This document shows, in pieces, positions 32,591-41,095 of a DNA stretch of 43,164 bases. The stretch lies in NCBI GenBank assembly GCA_003427395.1, contig BFEA01000090.1, positions 3,181,720 to 3,224,883 of the forward strand, given 5' to 3'. Position numbers and translations under genes: made by a program. The stretch is from Chara braunii. Taxonomy: Eukaryota; Streptophyta; Charophyceae; Charales; Characeae. The notes under the pieces were generated by a model, which was not told the DNA's origin, did not search any database, and saw nothing but the letters and a program-made list of their open reading frames with translations. How positions within the stretch are numbered: position 1 is the first letter of the stretch; the number at the start of each line of letters is the position of its first letter.

Positions 32591-34389
32591 ATTATCCCCT
32601 CATATAGCAAGAGTCAACACTTGGCATGTTAGAGAAGTTAGTCATTACAGTTTGTTAGATTTTTTTTTCTTCTTTATTTTTCTATTTTTCGTTTATTTTT
32701 CATTAATCCTTAGATGATTTTTTTTTCTCGTTTTTCTTTTTGCAATTTAACAATTCATTTTGATATACTTATCTCAATCAAACTACCTCAATTTTGAGCC
32801 AGATTCATTCCCAAGAAAACCTCAATATCCCGCCGTGATAACAAAACTTCAAGTGTGGTTAATCTAACCCTGCTTGGCACGTGAAGGGACGACGAGCTCA
32901 AAGTCATGGACGAGCAGGATGTGATGCGTGCAAAGGGCGAGCGGGCGAAGCGAGGGAGTAGGGAGTGTGTGGGAGTAGAGCCTACAAGAGGAGTGAGCGC
33001 GCATGGAGGAGTGGGCACGTAGATGTTGGGAAAACGGGCACGTGATGAGAAGCACGCGTGGAGGTAGTGCAAGAGATTGAGAAGGAGGAAGATGGCCACA
33101 ACCGAGGAGGGAAAATAACTAGGTCATTGAGCAAGCGAGCACGGAGGATCGGGAAGGAGAAGACAAGCGTGCATTAATGGGAATTGGGGCGCGCAAGTGA
33201 AGGAAAAGAAAAAGGGAAACACACAGGACCTGGTGAGGAAGGCGAAGGCACGGGAGAATCGGTGAGAGAGCGGGTATAAGCGTCGAGGAACGGGCAAGAG
33301 GACGCAGATGAAAGCGCCCGGTGAAGAGGAGAGATGGGTACGAGATAATGAAGAAAACAAGCATGGGTTTGAATAAAAGATATAACTGCAGAGAAGAGAA
33401 AATCAGAAGATTGAGGGAAAACAAAGAAGGAAGAGGAGCATAGCGGAAGGAAGAAGAGCAGGTATGCAACTGTAGAGGACAATAATTGTATGAGCACCAC
33501 CTGCTGAAGTGGGCGTGCAATGATTGCAGAGACGAACGCGAGGCAATAGCGTAGTAATGCGGAAAAGTGTTTCACCTAGCGGGAATCTTCCTTCTTGTTC
33601 ATTTCGGATACACGCACCTAGATCAAGTATATGAGTATGGTGAGTATGCCTAAAACATTTACCATGATGAGGAGAGAAAGTAGAGAAAAAAAGGAGTTTA
33701 CCTTGCATTTGCCCGCCAGTATGAGCCTCTGTGATTGATATCTCGGCTAGGAAAGAAGCTCGATACACTCACGTTTATTACTCTTGCCTGTTTTAATTGA
33801 TATAACTATGAATTCGGACCAAGTTCATTTTTGTCGGGTCGTGGCTACTTTGGCGTAAGTTCTACTTGAGCATTTCCTAGTTGCGTTGTTGTAAAGCGTA
33901 GGCTAACATAGATGTAGAGTAGCAATAAGATGTGTGTTAGAGAGAAAAGCGACAGTGGATACATTGTCGATGGTGGCTATGAGTTGGGGCTGACATGAAC
34001 ATACGAGTTTATTGCATAGCTCTTATTTGACTTGTATCTCGATAAATGTTGCTTTCTGCCTGGTTTACGTCTTTACGACAATCTGGTCATCGATACGATG
34101 TTGCAATTTATTTTTTTTGTCCATCGCTCTGAATGTAAATTGCAGTCAGAATGTAGTTAGGATTGAGTACACATGATAAGAATGTATGATGGGCGGAGGC
34201 GGATCTATGATTGTCATAATGTAGTGGGTTACCGGTCGTATCGAGTGTTGTGGAAAAGAAAGAAGGAGGGCAATGTGAAAGGAATAAAAAGGAAAAGAGG
34301 GGATAAGGAGTACGATGCAGCTGCCAAATGGGTCAACCAACTAAGTGTTGTAGTGAATTAGTTGACTGGACTATTGTTGCAAAGACCTT
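32591..34389. other. No gene recognised
   Basis: Minus-strand frames between 32788 and 33768 (up to 133 residues) are Ser/Leu/Phe-rich and overlap one another in several frames with no domain; purine-rich plus-strand sequence explains them. No element ends seen. Confidence 0.35.
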
Positions 34390-34870
34390 GATTGGCCAAA
34401 CCTCTGACTGATGAACAATTGATCGGTGGATGCTTGAACGCTGCCCAAAGTGATAAGTGCAGCTACCGGCGACATTGTAAGGTTGGACTACGACTTTGGG
34501 GTGTTTCGGCATTAACTGGAAAAAAAAGGTTATGCGGTTGTGTTCAAAAGGTTGATAAGTTGACTTCAAAAAGAAATAAGAAGTAAAAGAGAGAGTGGGA
34601 GACATATAAGGATGACACGACCAAAACCGGAGGACGTCGTAGTAGTTGGTTGCTGGTATGAGACCCTCATGAGTCGAAGACTTTTAAGACCTCCTTTGAC
34701 AGAGTTTGAGTGACCCCCCCACCTTGATAGTCTGAGTGTTATAATCACCTTCAACCCTCTCTTACTATCTATGAGGCTTCTTTCATGAGAAAACAGACTG
34801 ACAAAACCTATTTTGACCAGATTGTGTTTTACTACATTGAGCGTCTGGTTGCCCATCGATTAAGGGAGCT
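34390..34870 (+). other. Possible coding relic, unidentified
   Basis: The plus-strand frame 34392-34586 (64 residues) has a Cys-containing segment (DKCSYRRHCKVGLRLWG). Farther on, a short frame near 34799-34890 reads TYFDQIVFYYIERLVAHRLR. Neither is repeat-driven and both resemble protein-derived sequence, but I cannot assign a family. They may belong to another decayed transposon. Confidence 0.25.
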
Positions 34871-35395
34871 CTGTCGGAGTTCATGTAGAACTCTAGAGGT
34901 AGGGAACCATAAGGTGTACACACCTTAATTTGTTTTCCCGTATTCCGTTACTAGTACGACCCTTTATCAAATTGTTTATATGACAATGTGATATATATTT
35001 CTTAACTTTCTCCACGAACAAATAACTTGAGTACCGCTGTACCTTCACTTGTCTTGGCAAGGTTACCTAGTTCAACTCTACCAATTCAGCCAATGTGGTC
35101 ATATTGCCAAAACCGAGTTATTTCATATCACTTTATTGTTGTACACATACAATATCAAATAAATCTAGCATTCTTGACATATTATATCATTTTGATATAG
35201 GATTATTTTATATAATATATTAGATAATAAACTATTTTTATATTACCATACAATTAGATAATTAGATATACATCTCATGTATAATATTTACCTAGGAAGA
35301 TTTTTATGCCTGGTCGGACATGTGACGCCCGGAGTACCCAAGTGTGCAAAAAAAAAAAAAAAATCTTTTTTTTTTTGCTTTTCCACACTTTCTTA
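34871..35395. other. AT-rich spacer flanking the permuted retroelement
   Basis: AT-rich DNA, ending in an A-run and T-run (35349-35377) just outside the 3' end of the minus-strand element. No gene. Confidence 0.4.
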
Positions 35396-36088
35396 GAGTA
35401 TTACGAGTAAGAAGTTCACACATCATAAAGTATCAAACCACACAGATTGAAGAAAGATAGTACAAAGTCGATCTCATCTTCCATTCCGCAACATAAACAT
35501 GAAGTACGCCACAACACCCAAGTTCCACCATTCCTTCCGTCAAACCCTGCGGTCTTCCCAGGCGGAAAGTCCGAGGACCGAAAGAGGACAATCATAGCTT
35601 CAATCATGCCTAATATACCCTAAGGTTCTACGTCCTACACCGATCCTCAGGATCGACCCTACGCTTCGTCAGCCAACACGATGCCATTCCGACAGTCTAC
35701 TGGAGCCTGGGCTGGAAAGACTCGTAGTACCCAGTTCCCAAAACAAAATAGGGCCCCTCATTCGAGTTAGTAGGCCCAAAGGGGTCCGCTCCCCGTGTGG
35801 GCAATCAAAACCCGTACACTAAAAGTTCGTCACAACAAACCTTCCAGAGCCTCAAACGAAAAAACAACAATTCAGAACTCAACTATCAGCGAAAAATCGC
35901 AGAAAACCCTGTCACTACAAAGCTTCCAGATCCTCAAACGAAAAAACAACAATTCAGAACTCAACTATCAGCGGAAAAAAAAAAAAAAAACTATCACTAC
36001 AAAGGTAACATGCAAAAGGACAAGAAGACCAGTGATTGTTGCAGTACGAGATCTTGGCAAAAAATCCGCTCAACTCTGAATCATTTCC
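35396..36088 (-). repeat. Pseudo-LTR, 3' copy
   Basis: It matches 40403-41095 over its full 693 bp with few substitutions. In minus-strand sense it begins within the RT C terminus (MIQS-stop) and ends CTTCTTACTCGTAATACTC. It contains an internal tandem duplication of about 82 bp (units beginning CTCAAACGAAAAAACAAC at 35851 and 35933), which is also present in the other copy, so the duplication predates the tandem. The ends are not the TG...CA of classical LTRs. Confidence 0.8.
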
Positions 36089-37029
36089 GTCGCCAACTTC
36101 CATTCATCGCCACAACCATGCGCGAAGCGTTTCAGTACACGGAGAAAGAAATCCACGGAAACATCTTTCAAACGTGACTCCCTCCTCAAACTGATGACTC
36201 GTCGAGGTATCTCATGCCGAATGGAGGTGTTGCGATCGATTCGGTGTAGGTGACTAGCAAGTACCGCACTCTTCTGCATTTTTCTCCCCCAAGAATGGAA
36301 TGATTGACCACTCAAGAATACTAACTCATCATCCCTCCATATCGAATCCTCGTTCTTCGATACCTGTACACATACAATGAACGGAAAGATTGCATGAACT
36401 CGGATTTCGCAACCAAGAAAGTCCCAAGTCCCCGTCCCATCATCTGTTCTCTTCAGACTGAGATTTTTCGGGTAACATTCCTCAAATGTGGTAACAATCT
36501 TACTAATATCCCGAGGTTCCGATTTCTCAAAAACGATAAACAGACTGACGTCATCAATCAATCGCACGCCCAGAACGTTCCGTCTTAATTTTCCTTGATT
36601 ATTCAGGAACAGGAACTCAGAGCGAGCACACATAATACAAGCGAGGGGGGGACTCGTGCTCTTTCCCATGGAAATCCTCACAATCTGTTGCGGAAGTACC
36701 CCTAGAGCAAGGGTATATGTGTGCTTGAGCTCGAATGCAACAAACTGTCGAATGTCTGCAAACTCGACAAGTCTCCCGTTATCATAGTCCATTGTCCTCC
36801 CAAAACTCGCCCCCTTACCTCGAGGATTAACTCGCACAAAGGACCTGTTTCTTGAAGCGTGGTACTCAAGGAGCCAGTCTACCGCATCCAATATCTCCTG
36901 ATGCGGTAGGCGACTAAACATATCCTTTATATCAAAGGATCGTGCAATGACGTTAGGTTCGGTGAACAAGTGGGTCAACTTCTTGTTAAAACCTGTGAAG
37001 GTACAGTTCAGATCGGATAGGGCTTTCAA
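36070..37029 (-). CDS. Reverse transcriptase domain of the permuted retroelement
   Basis: This frame continues the GIY-YIG frame after one TGA (37041-37039). RT motifs in order (residues counted from 37029): motif A ARSFDIKDMFSRLP with Asp33, motif B QQIVRISMGKSTSPPLAC (about 115-131) with the M-G...S-P-x-x-A signature, motif C VRLIDDVSLF with the Asp159-Asp160 pair, and WDFLGCEIR (about 202-210) for motifs D/E. It ends with a natural-looking TGA inside the pseudo-LTR. The M-G-x-x-x-S-P-x-x-A pattern with a following acidic residue, and I-D-D, fit Penelope-type RTs better than LTR (YxDD) or typical non-LTR enzymes. The listed start is not a true start; translation would come from upstream. 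Confidence 0.8.
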   Translation of the reverse strand: MKALSDLNCTFTGFNKKLTHLFTEPNVIARSFDIKDMFSRLPHQEILDAVDWLLEYHASRNRSFVRVNPRGKGASFGRTMDYDNGRLVEFADIRQFVAFELKHTYTLALGVLPQQIVRISMGKSTSPPLACIMCARSEFLFLNNQGKLRRNVLGVRLIDDVSLFIVFEKSEPRDISKIVTTFEECYPKNLSLKRTDDGTGTWDFLGCEIRVHAIFPFIVCVQVSKNEDSIWRDDELVFLSGQSFHSWGRKMQKSAVLASHLHRIDRNTSIRHEIPRRVISLRRESRLKDVSVDFFLRVLKRFAHGCGDEWKLATEMIQS

Positions 37030-37038
37030 ATTAAAGTG

Positions 37039-38925
37039 TCAGTCACGAGGGAGATGGTACAACAGGTGGTTAAGGGCCTTAGACGCTATCTTACTGGTCC
37101 GTGAAGTAGGTTCCGAATATGAAGGGCAAATGGGGCGAAATCGATCCAAGTCCTTATGCTTAGGCATTGAATAGGCTTGGCCAATGGTTCCCTTGTTATC
37201 CCAACGGGAGAATTCAAGTAACCCATTCTCTACCAAATCTTCTTTCATCTTCTGAGTTACGGCTTGGGGTGAAGCATCAATGGGTACATATCCGTCACTT
37301 CTGATGAACAAGTCCATCATGCCTTCATAATACAACAGAGGGCACATGATCAGGGTCTCCCCTGGATTCCGGTCCAAAGGACTAAGGACGAGCCCCGTCA
37401 GCCGCACCTTCAACTCCAATACCTCCTGCGTGTCTAAAAATACTTTATCACCCGCCTCGGTCTTTATCAGACAGCGAGTCAATTCGGCATTCGAAATACA
37501 AATCGTACGATCTTTGATGTTTGCCCACTTCCCAAACGCTGCAATGGTCTCCTCCCCCAAAGTCTTCAATTTGTCCTTCCGACGGGCTTTGGGCACATTA
37601 TTAGAGTTTATCAGCAGGGGAGAGACGTTCTCCAACTCACGTAAACGAAAACACACGTGGCCTCGTACCCGTGGGTACGGCATGCCTGCGCAAGCGCAGC
37701 GTAACACATCCAAACGTGCAGACGCACGATGGTTGTGCAGCAATCTCGCAATATTGGGATTTCGGATCCAAATAATGTGAAGCGATCTACGTGCGCATCG
37801 GATGACGCAAGGAGGAAGCGTAAGCTCCTTTGACTTATCGTTGACCAGTTTACGAATTTCAACAACTTTAAGCCGATCGTCGAACAACAGACGAACAACA
37901 ATACGAGCAGAAAAATTAAAGCCAAACCCATCTTTCACACATCGCCCGATCAAGCGTCTGAAATAGGCCCACGTACTCTTCCTTTCAAAGTCCTGGATTG
38001 AATTGAACAGACTAGACAGTGAATTCATATCCCAACGACGCAATGCATCCAATCGTTTGGGATTACGTAAGAGGGCAGCAAGCACTGGTTTGTTCACACT
38101 CTTACGCGCCTTCCACCGTCTCAAGTATCGAAAAAGGATACTCCCCGATTTTTCGAACGCAGATTTAAACTGCTTCAATTTTTTGACCACCCCATCAATT
38201 TCCACGACCGAGGATCCAAACGCCTTACGTATTCTGCACCACTTCGAACACCAAGTCCTACCCCCATCCGTCAACAAGGTGAATTCCCAAATTCCTCGTT
38301 CCTTCTGACTACGCAAAATCTCAAAGACATTAACAGACCACGGGTCGTCAACACAAAGCTGGACTTTCACTGGTATGGTAGATTGCACGTCGCAACCACT
38401 ATTAGACTGTATCACAGGTTTACTGCTACGTTCACGTTTCCCACGATGGTTACGCTTACGGCTCATAGCCTTGCCAGACTTCCCAGATACGTTTAAGTGT
38501 GGACTCCATTGTCTAATAAAAGTGGACTCAACTGTAATAAGGTCATTTGTCTCAACAACTTCGATAGGCAACAAGGCGTAAGATTCCATGCCAATGCATT
38601 TCCACCAGCGATATAGGTGAGTATTTTTAGAATTCCGTCTAAATACTGAGACATGTTCCCTCCACCGCACATGCGGTGGTCGAGATGTCTGGCCCACGTA
38701 TTGAGACTTGCACTCCAAGGACGTAATTACATACACACAACTCGGCAAGTCCAAAAACTCCAATCCATAACGCTGAAACAGTTGAAGCCAGGAATCTACA
38801 CACTTAGTCAACCAACGGAAACGACCCCTCGGGGATAGTGCCAATACCAAAAAACTAAAAATCCTATCCAACACATCGTCGGCGGAATGCCGGAAAGACG
38901 CAATTACCTCAGCAACGGCAATCAA
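37039..38925 (-). CDS. GIY-YIG endonuclease, linker and RT fingers of the permuted retroelement
   Basis: A 628-residue open frame. GIY-YIG is at residues about 63-147: CVYVITSLECKSQYVGQTSR holds the VYV and YVG halves, followed by HVRWREH with the conserved Arg and His, LYRWWKCIG, and LITVESTFIRQWSPHLN with the metal-binding Glu133 and closing Asn. A long linker (150-570) has F-E-I-L and Gly-Gly landmarks shared with the relic at 4927 and a Cys-rich patch near CACAGMPYPRVRGHVCFR. RT motifs 1-2 start near residue 578 (AYSMPKHKDLDRFRPI). It ends at a TGA that interrupts the same frame three codons before the RT part at 37029. The frame is also open upstream of 38925 to the TGA at 38947, and no ATG is convincing as a start, so this is part of a larger polyprotein. 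Confidence 0.8.
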   Translation of the reverse strand: MIAVAEVIASFRHSADDVLDRIFSFLVLALSPRGRFRWLTKCVDSWLQLFQRYGLEFLDLPSCVYVITSLECKSQYVGQTSRPPHVRWREHVSVFRRNSKNTHLYRWWKCIGMESYALLPIEVVETNDLITVESTFIRQWSPHLNVSGKSGKAMSRKRNHRGKRERSSKPVIQSNSGCDVQSTIPVKVQLCVDDPWSVNVFEILRSQKERGIWEFTLLTDGGRTWCSKWCRIRKAFGSSVVEIDGVVKKLKQFKSAFEKSGSILFRYLRRWKARKSVNKPVLAALLRNPKRLDALRRWDMNSLSSLFNSIQDFERKSTWAYFRRLIGRCVKDGFGFNFSARIVVRLLFDDRLKVVEIRKLVNDKSKELTLPPCVIRCARRSLHIIWIRNPNIARLLHNHRASARLDVLRCACAGMPYPRVRGHVCFRLRELENVSPLLINSNNVPKARRKDKLKTLGEETIAAFGKWANIKDRTICISNAELTRCLIKTEAGDKVFLDTQEVLELKVRLTGLVLSPLDRNPGETLIMCPLLYYEGMMDLFIRSDGYVPIDASPQAVTQKMKEDLVENGLLEFSRWDNKGTIGQAYSMPKHKDLDRFRPICPSYSEPTSRTSKIASKALNHLLYHLPRD

Positions 38926-38946
38926 TTGATCAGTCGAAAAGCCACA

Positions 38947-39234
38947 TCAGGCTACTCCTCCCAGGTTGTCATCCGCACCACTTGCGGGTGGTGAACCCTC
39001 GTCCAATTTGACCAGATCATCGAAGCTTGGCAGGATATCGCCGAATCGCTCCTGAGCACTCTTATCGGCGAGATCAAAGATGGTCTGGACTTTGGTGGAG
39101 TAAATAACCCCTTCGTCCTTACAGAACACGCGCAGAGTATCACAATCCTTGCGAGTTAACTCACGCTGAGTAGAGTCCAGGAAAACCATACGCTCCATAC
39201 GAAGATCGGTCGCCGGAGGTTTGACTGCTGTCAA
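38947..39234 (-). pseudogene. SAP-like module upstream of GIY-YIG (same frame)
   Basis: This is in the same frame as the GIY-YIG ORF and separated from it by one TGA (38949-38947) and seven codons. Residues about 22-66 carry LTRKDCDTLRVFCKDEGVIY and end in ERFGD, a helix-extended loop-helix pattern resembling SAP/HeH DNA-binding modules, then an acidic tail rich in Asp, Gly and Ala. A matching module precedes the GIY-YIG relic at 4040-4267. The likely role, by position and fold resemblance only, is DNA or chromatin targeting of the polyprotein. TGA in place of CGA or TGG is the simplest explanation of the break. Confidence 0.5.
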
Positions 39235-39285
39235 CGCCTTCTTGGTTACACCGCGAGGTCTCCGAACAGCAATCTTGCTCCTAGT

Positions 39286-39630
39286 CTATTGCAGACGTTC
39301 GGAGAGGCAGACGGGACGAATGCCCACCCGCTTGCTAGAGCGTTTGGCCGGAGTAGTCACAGGGGGGCTGTCACCAACAGGAGTATCAGCGCCCCACTTG
39401 CATTTCTCCTGGATGGAGTGATTCCACGTTCCCTCAGTGATGGCTTCGACGTCGCTAGTAGCGCCAGAGGAAGAAGAAGGCAGGTCTCCTGATGCAGCCC
39501 CTTTCCCCTTCCCGGTCGGGTTAATGACCGTCTTTGGTTGGCCACGGATCACGGTGCCTGCAATAGCCTTCCGTACTTCTGTCTTGATTTCCTCACGAAT
39601 ATCTCCTATTTCATGGAGAGTTGTACCTCC
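39286..39630 (-). pseudogene. N-terminal part of the second frame (low-complexity linker)
   Basis: The frame is open from just upstream of the ORF1 stop (about 39630). It reads GDIREEIKTEVRKAIAG, then IRGQPKTVINPTGKGKG and Ser/Pro/Lys-rich sequence, to a TAG at 39288-39286, and resumes in the same frame (TRSKIAVRRPRGVTKKA) into the SAP-like module. It overlaps the last codons of ORF1 in the -1 phase. Either ORF1 and this frame were one ORF broken by an indel between about 39610 and 39640, or they were joined by frameshifting. No canonical slippery heptamer is visible. No domain is recognised. Confidence 0.5.
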
Positions 39631-40199
39631 ACACCTTTAGCCATCTTCATTTGCTCTTCCTCACGTCTACGCTGCTTCTCAAGTTTACGTGCTGCGCGTT
39701 CTTCTTCAGCGGCTCTAGCTGCTTCCTCAGCGCGTCTAGCTTCTTCACGTTCACGCCGTTGTAGCTCCCGCTCGGCTCTTCGTGCGCATTCCATCTCCAC
39801 GAATTCCTGCATGGATGCGACCGTACGGTCCAGTTCATCGATGCGGCTAGTAGCAGGTTGCACTGTAGAAGCCGGTGGAGGTCCACAGTCACGTGATGGA
39901 GAGGTGGTCGTCCGACGGTTGAATTCGGGAAGACAAACAAAACCATCGGCCTCCATTTGACGACGAGCAACTGGGTCCGTCCAGTACCGCCAACAATCCG
40001 TGCAGTAATGACCCGTGACGCGGCACCCAAAGCAAACTAGTGGTCCGCGCCTAGGTGGATCATCCCTCCTATCCTCCCGACTACAGTTGCGGGAACCCGT
40101 ATAACGTTCCCTAGAAGATTCACAGTTGTCCCGCCGCCCACGTTCCGGAGAGTGCCCTCCTCTCCGAGCACTACCTCTGCGATAGTGGTCATCAGCCAT
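39606..40199 (-). CDS. ORF1: gag-like protein with CCHC zinc knuckle and coiled coil
   Basis: From the ATG at 40199 (MADDHYRRGSARR) this encodes 197 residues. The frame is open farther, to ATG 40250, but the 40199 start gives the natural basic N terminus. Residues 1-53 are rich in Arg, Asp and Ser. A zinc knuckle CFGCRVTGHYCTDC sits at 56-69 with exact C-x2-C-x4-H-x4-C spacing, followed by WRYWTDPVARRQ. Residues about 120-190 form a long Arg/Glu/Ala coiled coil. This is the make-up of a nucleic-acid-binding gag-like protein. It lies immediately upstream of the GIY-YIG/RT frame on the same strand. Its stop (TAG, 39606) falls where the next frame is already open. CCHC knuckles are usual in LTR and some non-LTR ORF1 proteins and are not a standard part of Penelope-like elements. 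Confidence 0.7.
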   Translation of the reverse strand: MADDHYRRGSARRGGHSPERGRRDNCESSRERYTGSRNCSREDRRDDPPRRGPLVCFGCRVTGHYCTDCWRYWTDPVARRQMEADGFVCLPEFNRRTTTSPSRDCGPPPASTVQPATSRIDELDRTVASMQEFVEMECARRAERELQRREREEARRAEEAARAAEEERAARKLEKQRRREEEQMKMAKGVEVQLSMK

Positions 40200-40351
40200 G
40201 GAGACCCTGCCGAAGACAAGTGCACGATTCGTAGCCGAAGACTTAACCATGCAGCGAACTCGATCGTAATCGTAATAGCACGCCAACGCTCCAGCCGTAC
40301 TTCAGCCGCACGAGTATCCAGATACAGGTATACTACACATAGTCAAAGCGT

Positions 40352-40352
40352 N
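40352..40352. other. Single ambiguous base (possible assembly join)
   Basis: An isolated N in the leader between ORF1 and the upstream pseudo-LTR. The tandem interpretation needs this stretch to be contiguous in the genome. Confidence 0.8.
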
Positions 40353-40402
40353 CTCACTCACTCCCAGTATGTTGACTCCAGGTAGGTTCACACGTGCTTC
40401 AT

Positions 40403-41095
40403 GAGTATTACGAGTAAGAAGTTCACACATCAGAAGGTATCAAACCACACAAATTGAAGAAAGATAGTATAAAGTCGATCTCATCTTCCATTCCGCAACA
40501 TAAACATGAAGTACGCCACAACACCCAAGTTCCACCGTTCCTTCCGTCAAACCCTGCGGTCTTCCCAGGCGGAAAGTCCGTGGACCGAAATAGGACAATC
40601 ATAGCTTCAATCATGCCTAATATACCCTAAGGTTCTACGTCCCACACCGATCGTCAGGATCGACCCTAAGCTTCGTCAGCCAACACCATGCCATTCCGAC
40701 GGTCTACTAGAGCCTGGGCTGGAAAGGCTCTTAGTACCCGGTTCCCGAAACAAAACAGGGCCCCTCATTCAAGTTAGTAGGCCCAAAGGGGTCCGCTCCC
40801 CGTGTGGGCAATCGAACCCCGTACGCTAAAAGTTCCTCACAACAAAGCTTCCAGAGCCTCAAACGAAAAAACAACAATTCAGAACTCAACTATCAACGAA
40901 AAATCGCAGAAAACCCTGTCACTACAAAGCTTTCAAATCCTCAAACGAAAAAACAACAATTCAGAACTCAACTATCAGCGAAAAATCACAAAAAAACCTA
41001 TCACTACAAAGGTAACATGCAAAAGGACAAGAAGAGCAGCGATTGCTGCCGTACGAGATCTTGGCAAAAAATCCGCTCAACTCTGAATCATTTCC
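40403..41095 (-). repeat. Pseudo-LTR, 5' copy (3' end of a truncated upstream element)
   Basis: It matches 35396-36088 throughout, including the 82-bp internal duplication and the RT stop context. Homology ends abruptly at 41095 within the RT C-terminal codons; beyond it the sequence is unrelated. That break is the expected 5' truncation of an upstream tandem copy. Confidence 0.8.

Larger units (their letters stand above)
35396..41095 (-). mobile_element. Permuted Penelope-like retroelement with zinc-knuckle ORF1 (one full unit plus a 5'-truncated tandem copy)
   Basis: On the minus strand the order is: 3' fragment of an upstream copy (41095-40403), leader, ORF1 (CCHC, coiled coil), a second frame with SAP-like module, GIY-YIG endonuclease and RT, then the 3' region (36088-35396). 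The two 693-bp direct repeats are spaced exactly 5007 bp, so the unit is about 5.0 kb. The repeat contains the last RT codons plus 3' UTR, as expected if the upstream copy is truncated at its 5' end. Penelope-like elements are known for such pseudo-LTR tandems and for pairing a GIY-YIG domain with a telomerase-related RT; the N-terminal position of GIY-YIG defines the permuted branch reported in green algae (Chlamys) and animals (Naiad). One frameshift and three stops make this copy inactive. An N at 40352 lies between ORF1 and the upstream repeat. Confidence 0.7.

Noticed and set aside
35640-35700. Hammerhead ribozyme in the pseudo-LTR (CTGACGA and a CGATCC-TGA-GGATCG hairpin on the minus strand)
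   Set aside because: Penelope-like elements often carry hammerheads, but I could not place the GAAA core and cleavage triplet in a closed three-stem fold, and the second copy disrupts the hairpin. A covariance-model search would settle it.
37346-38838. Plus-strand frames of 61-144 residues opposite the GIY-YIG/RT ORF
   Set aside because: They are shadows of the minus-strand coding sequence and carry no domain.
39437-39960. Plus-strand Ser/Arg-rich frame of 140 residues
   Set aside because: Antisense of the Arg/Glu-rich coiled coil of ORF1.
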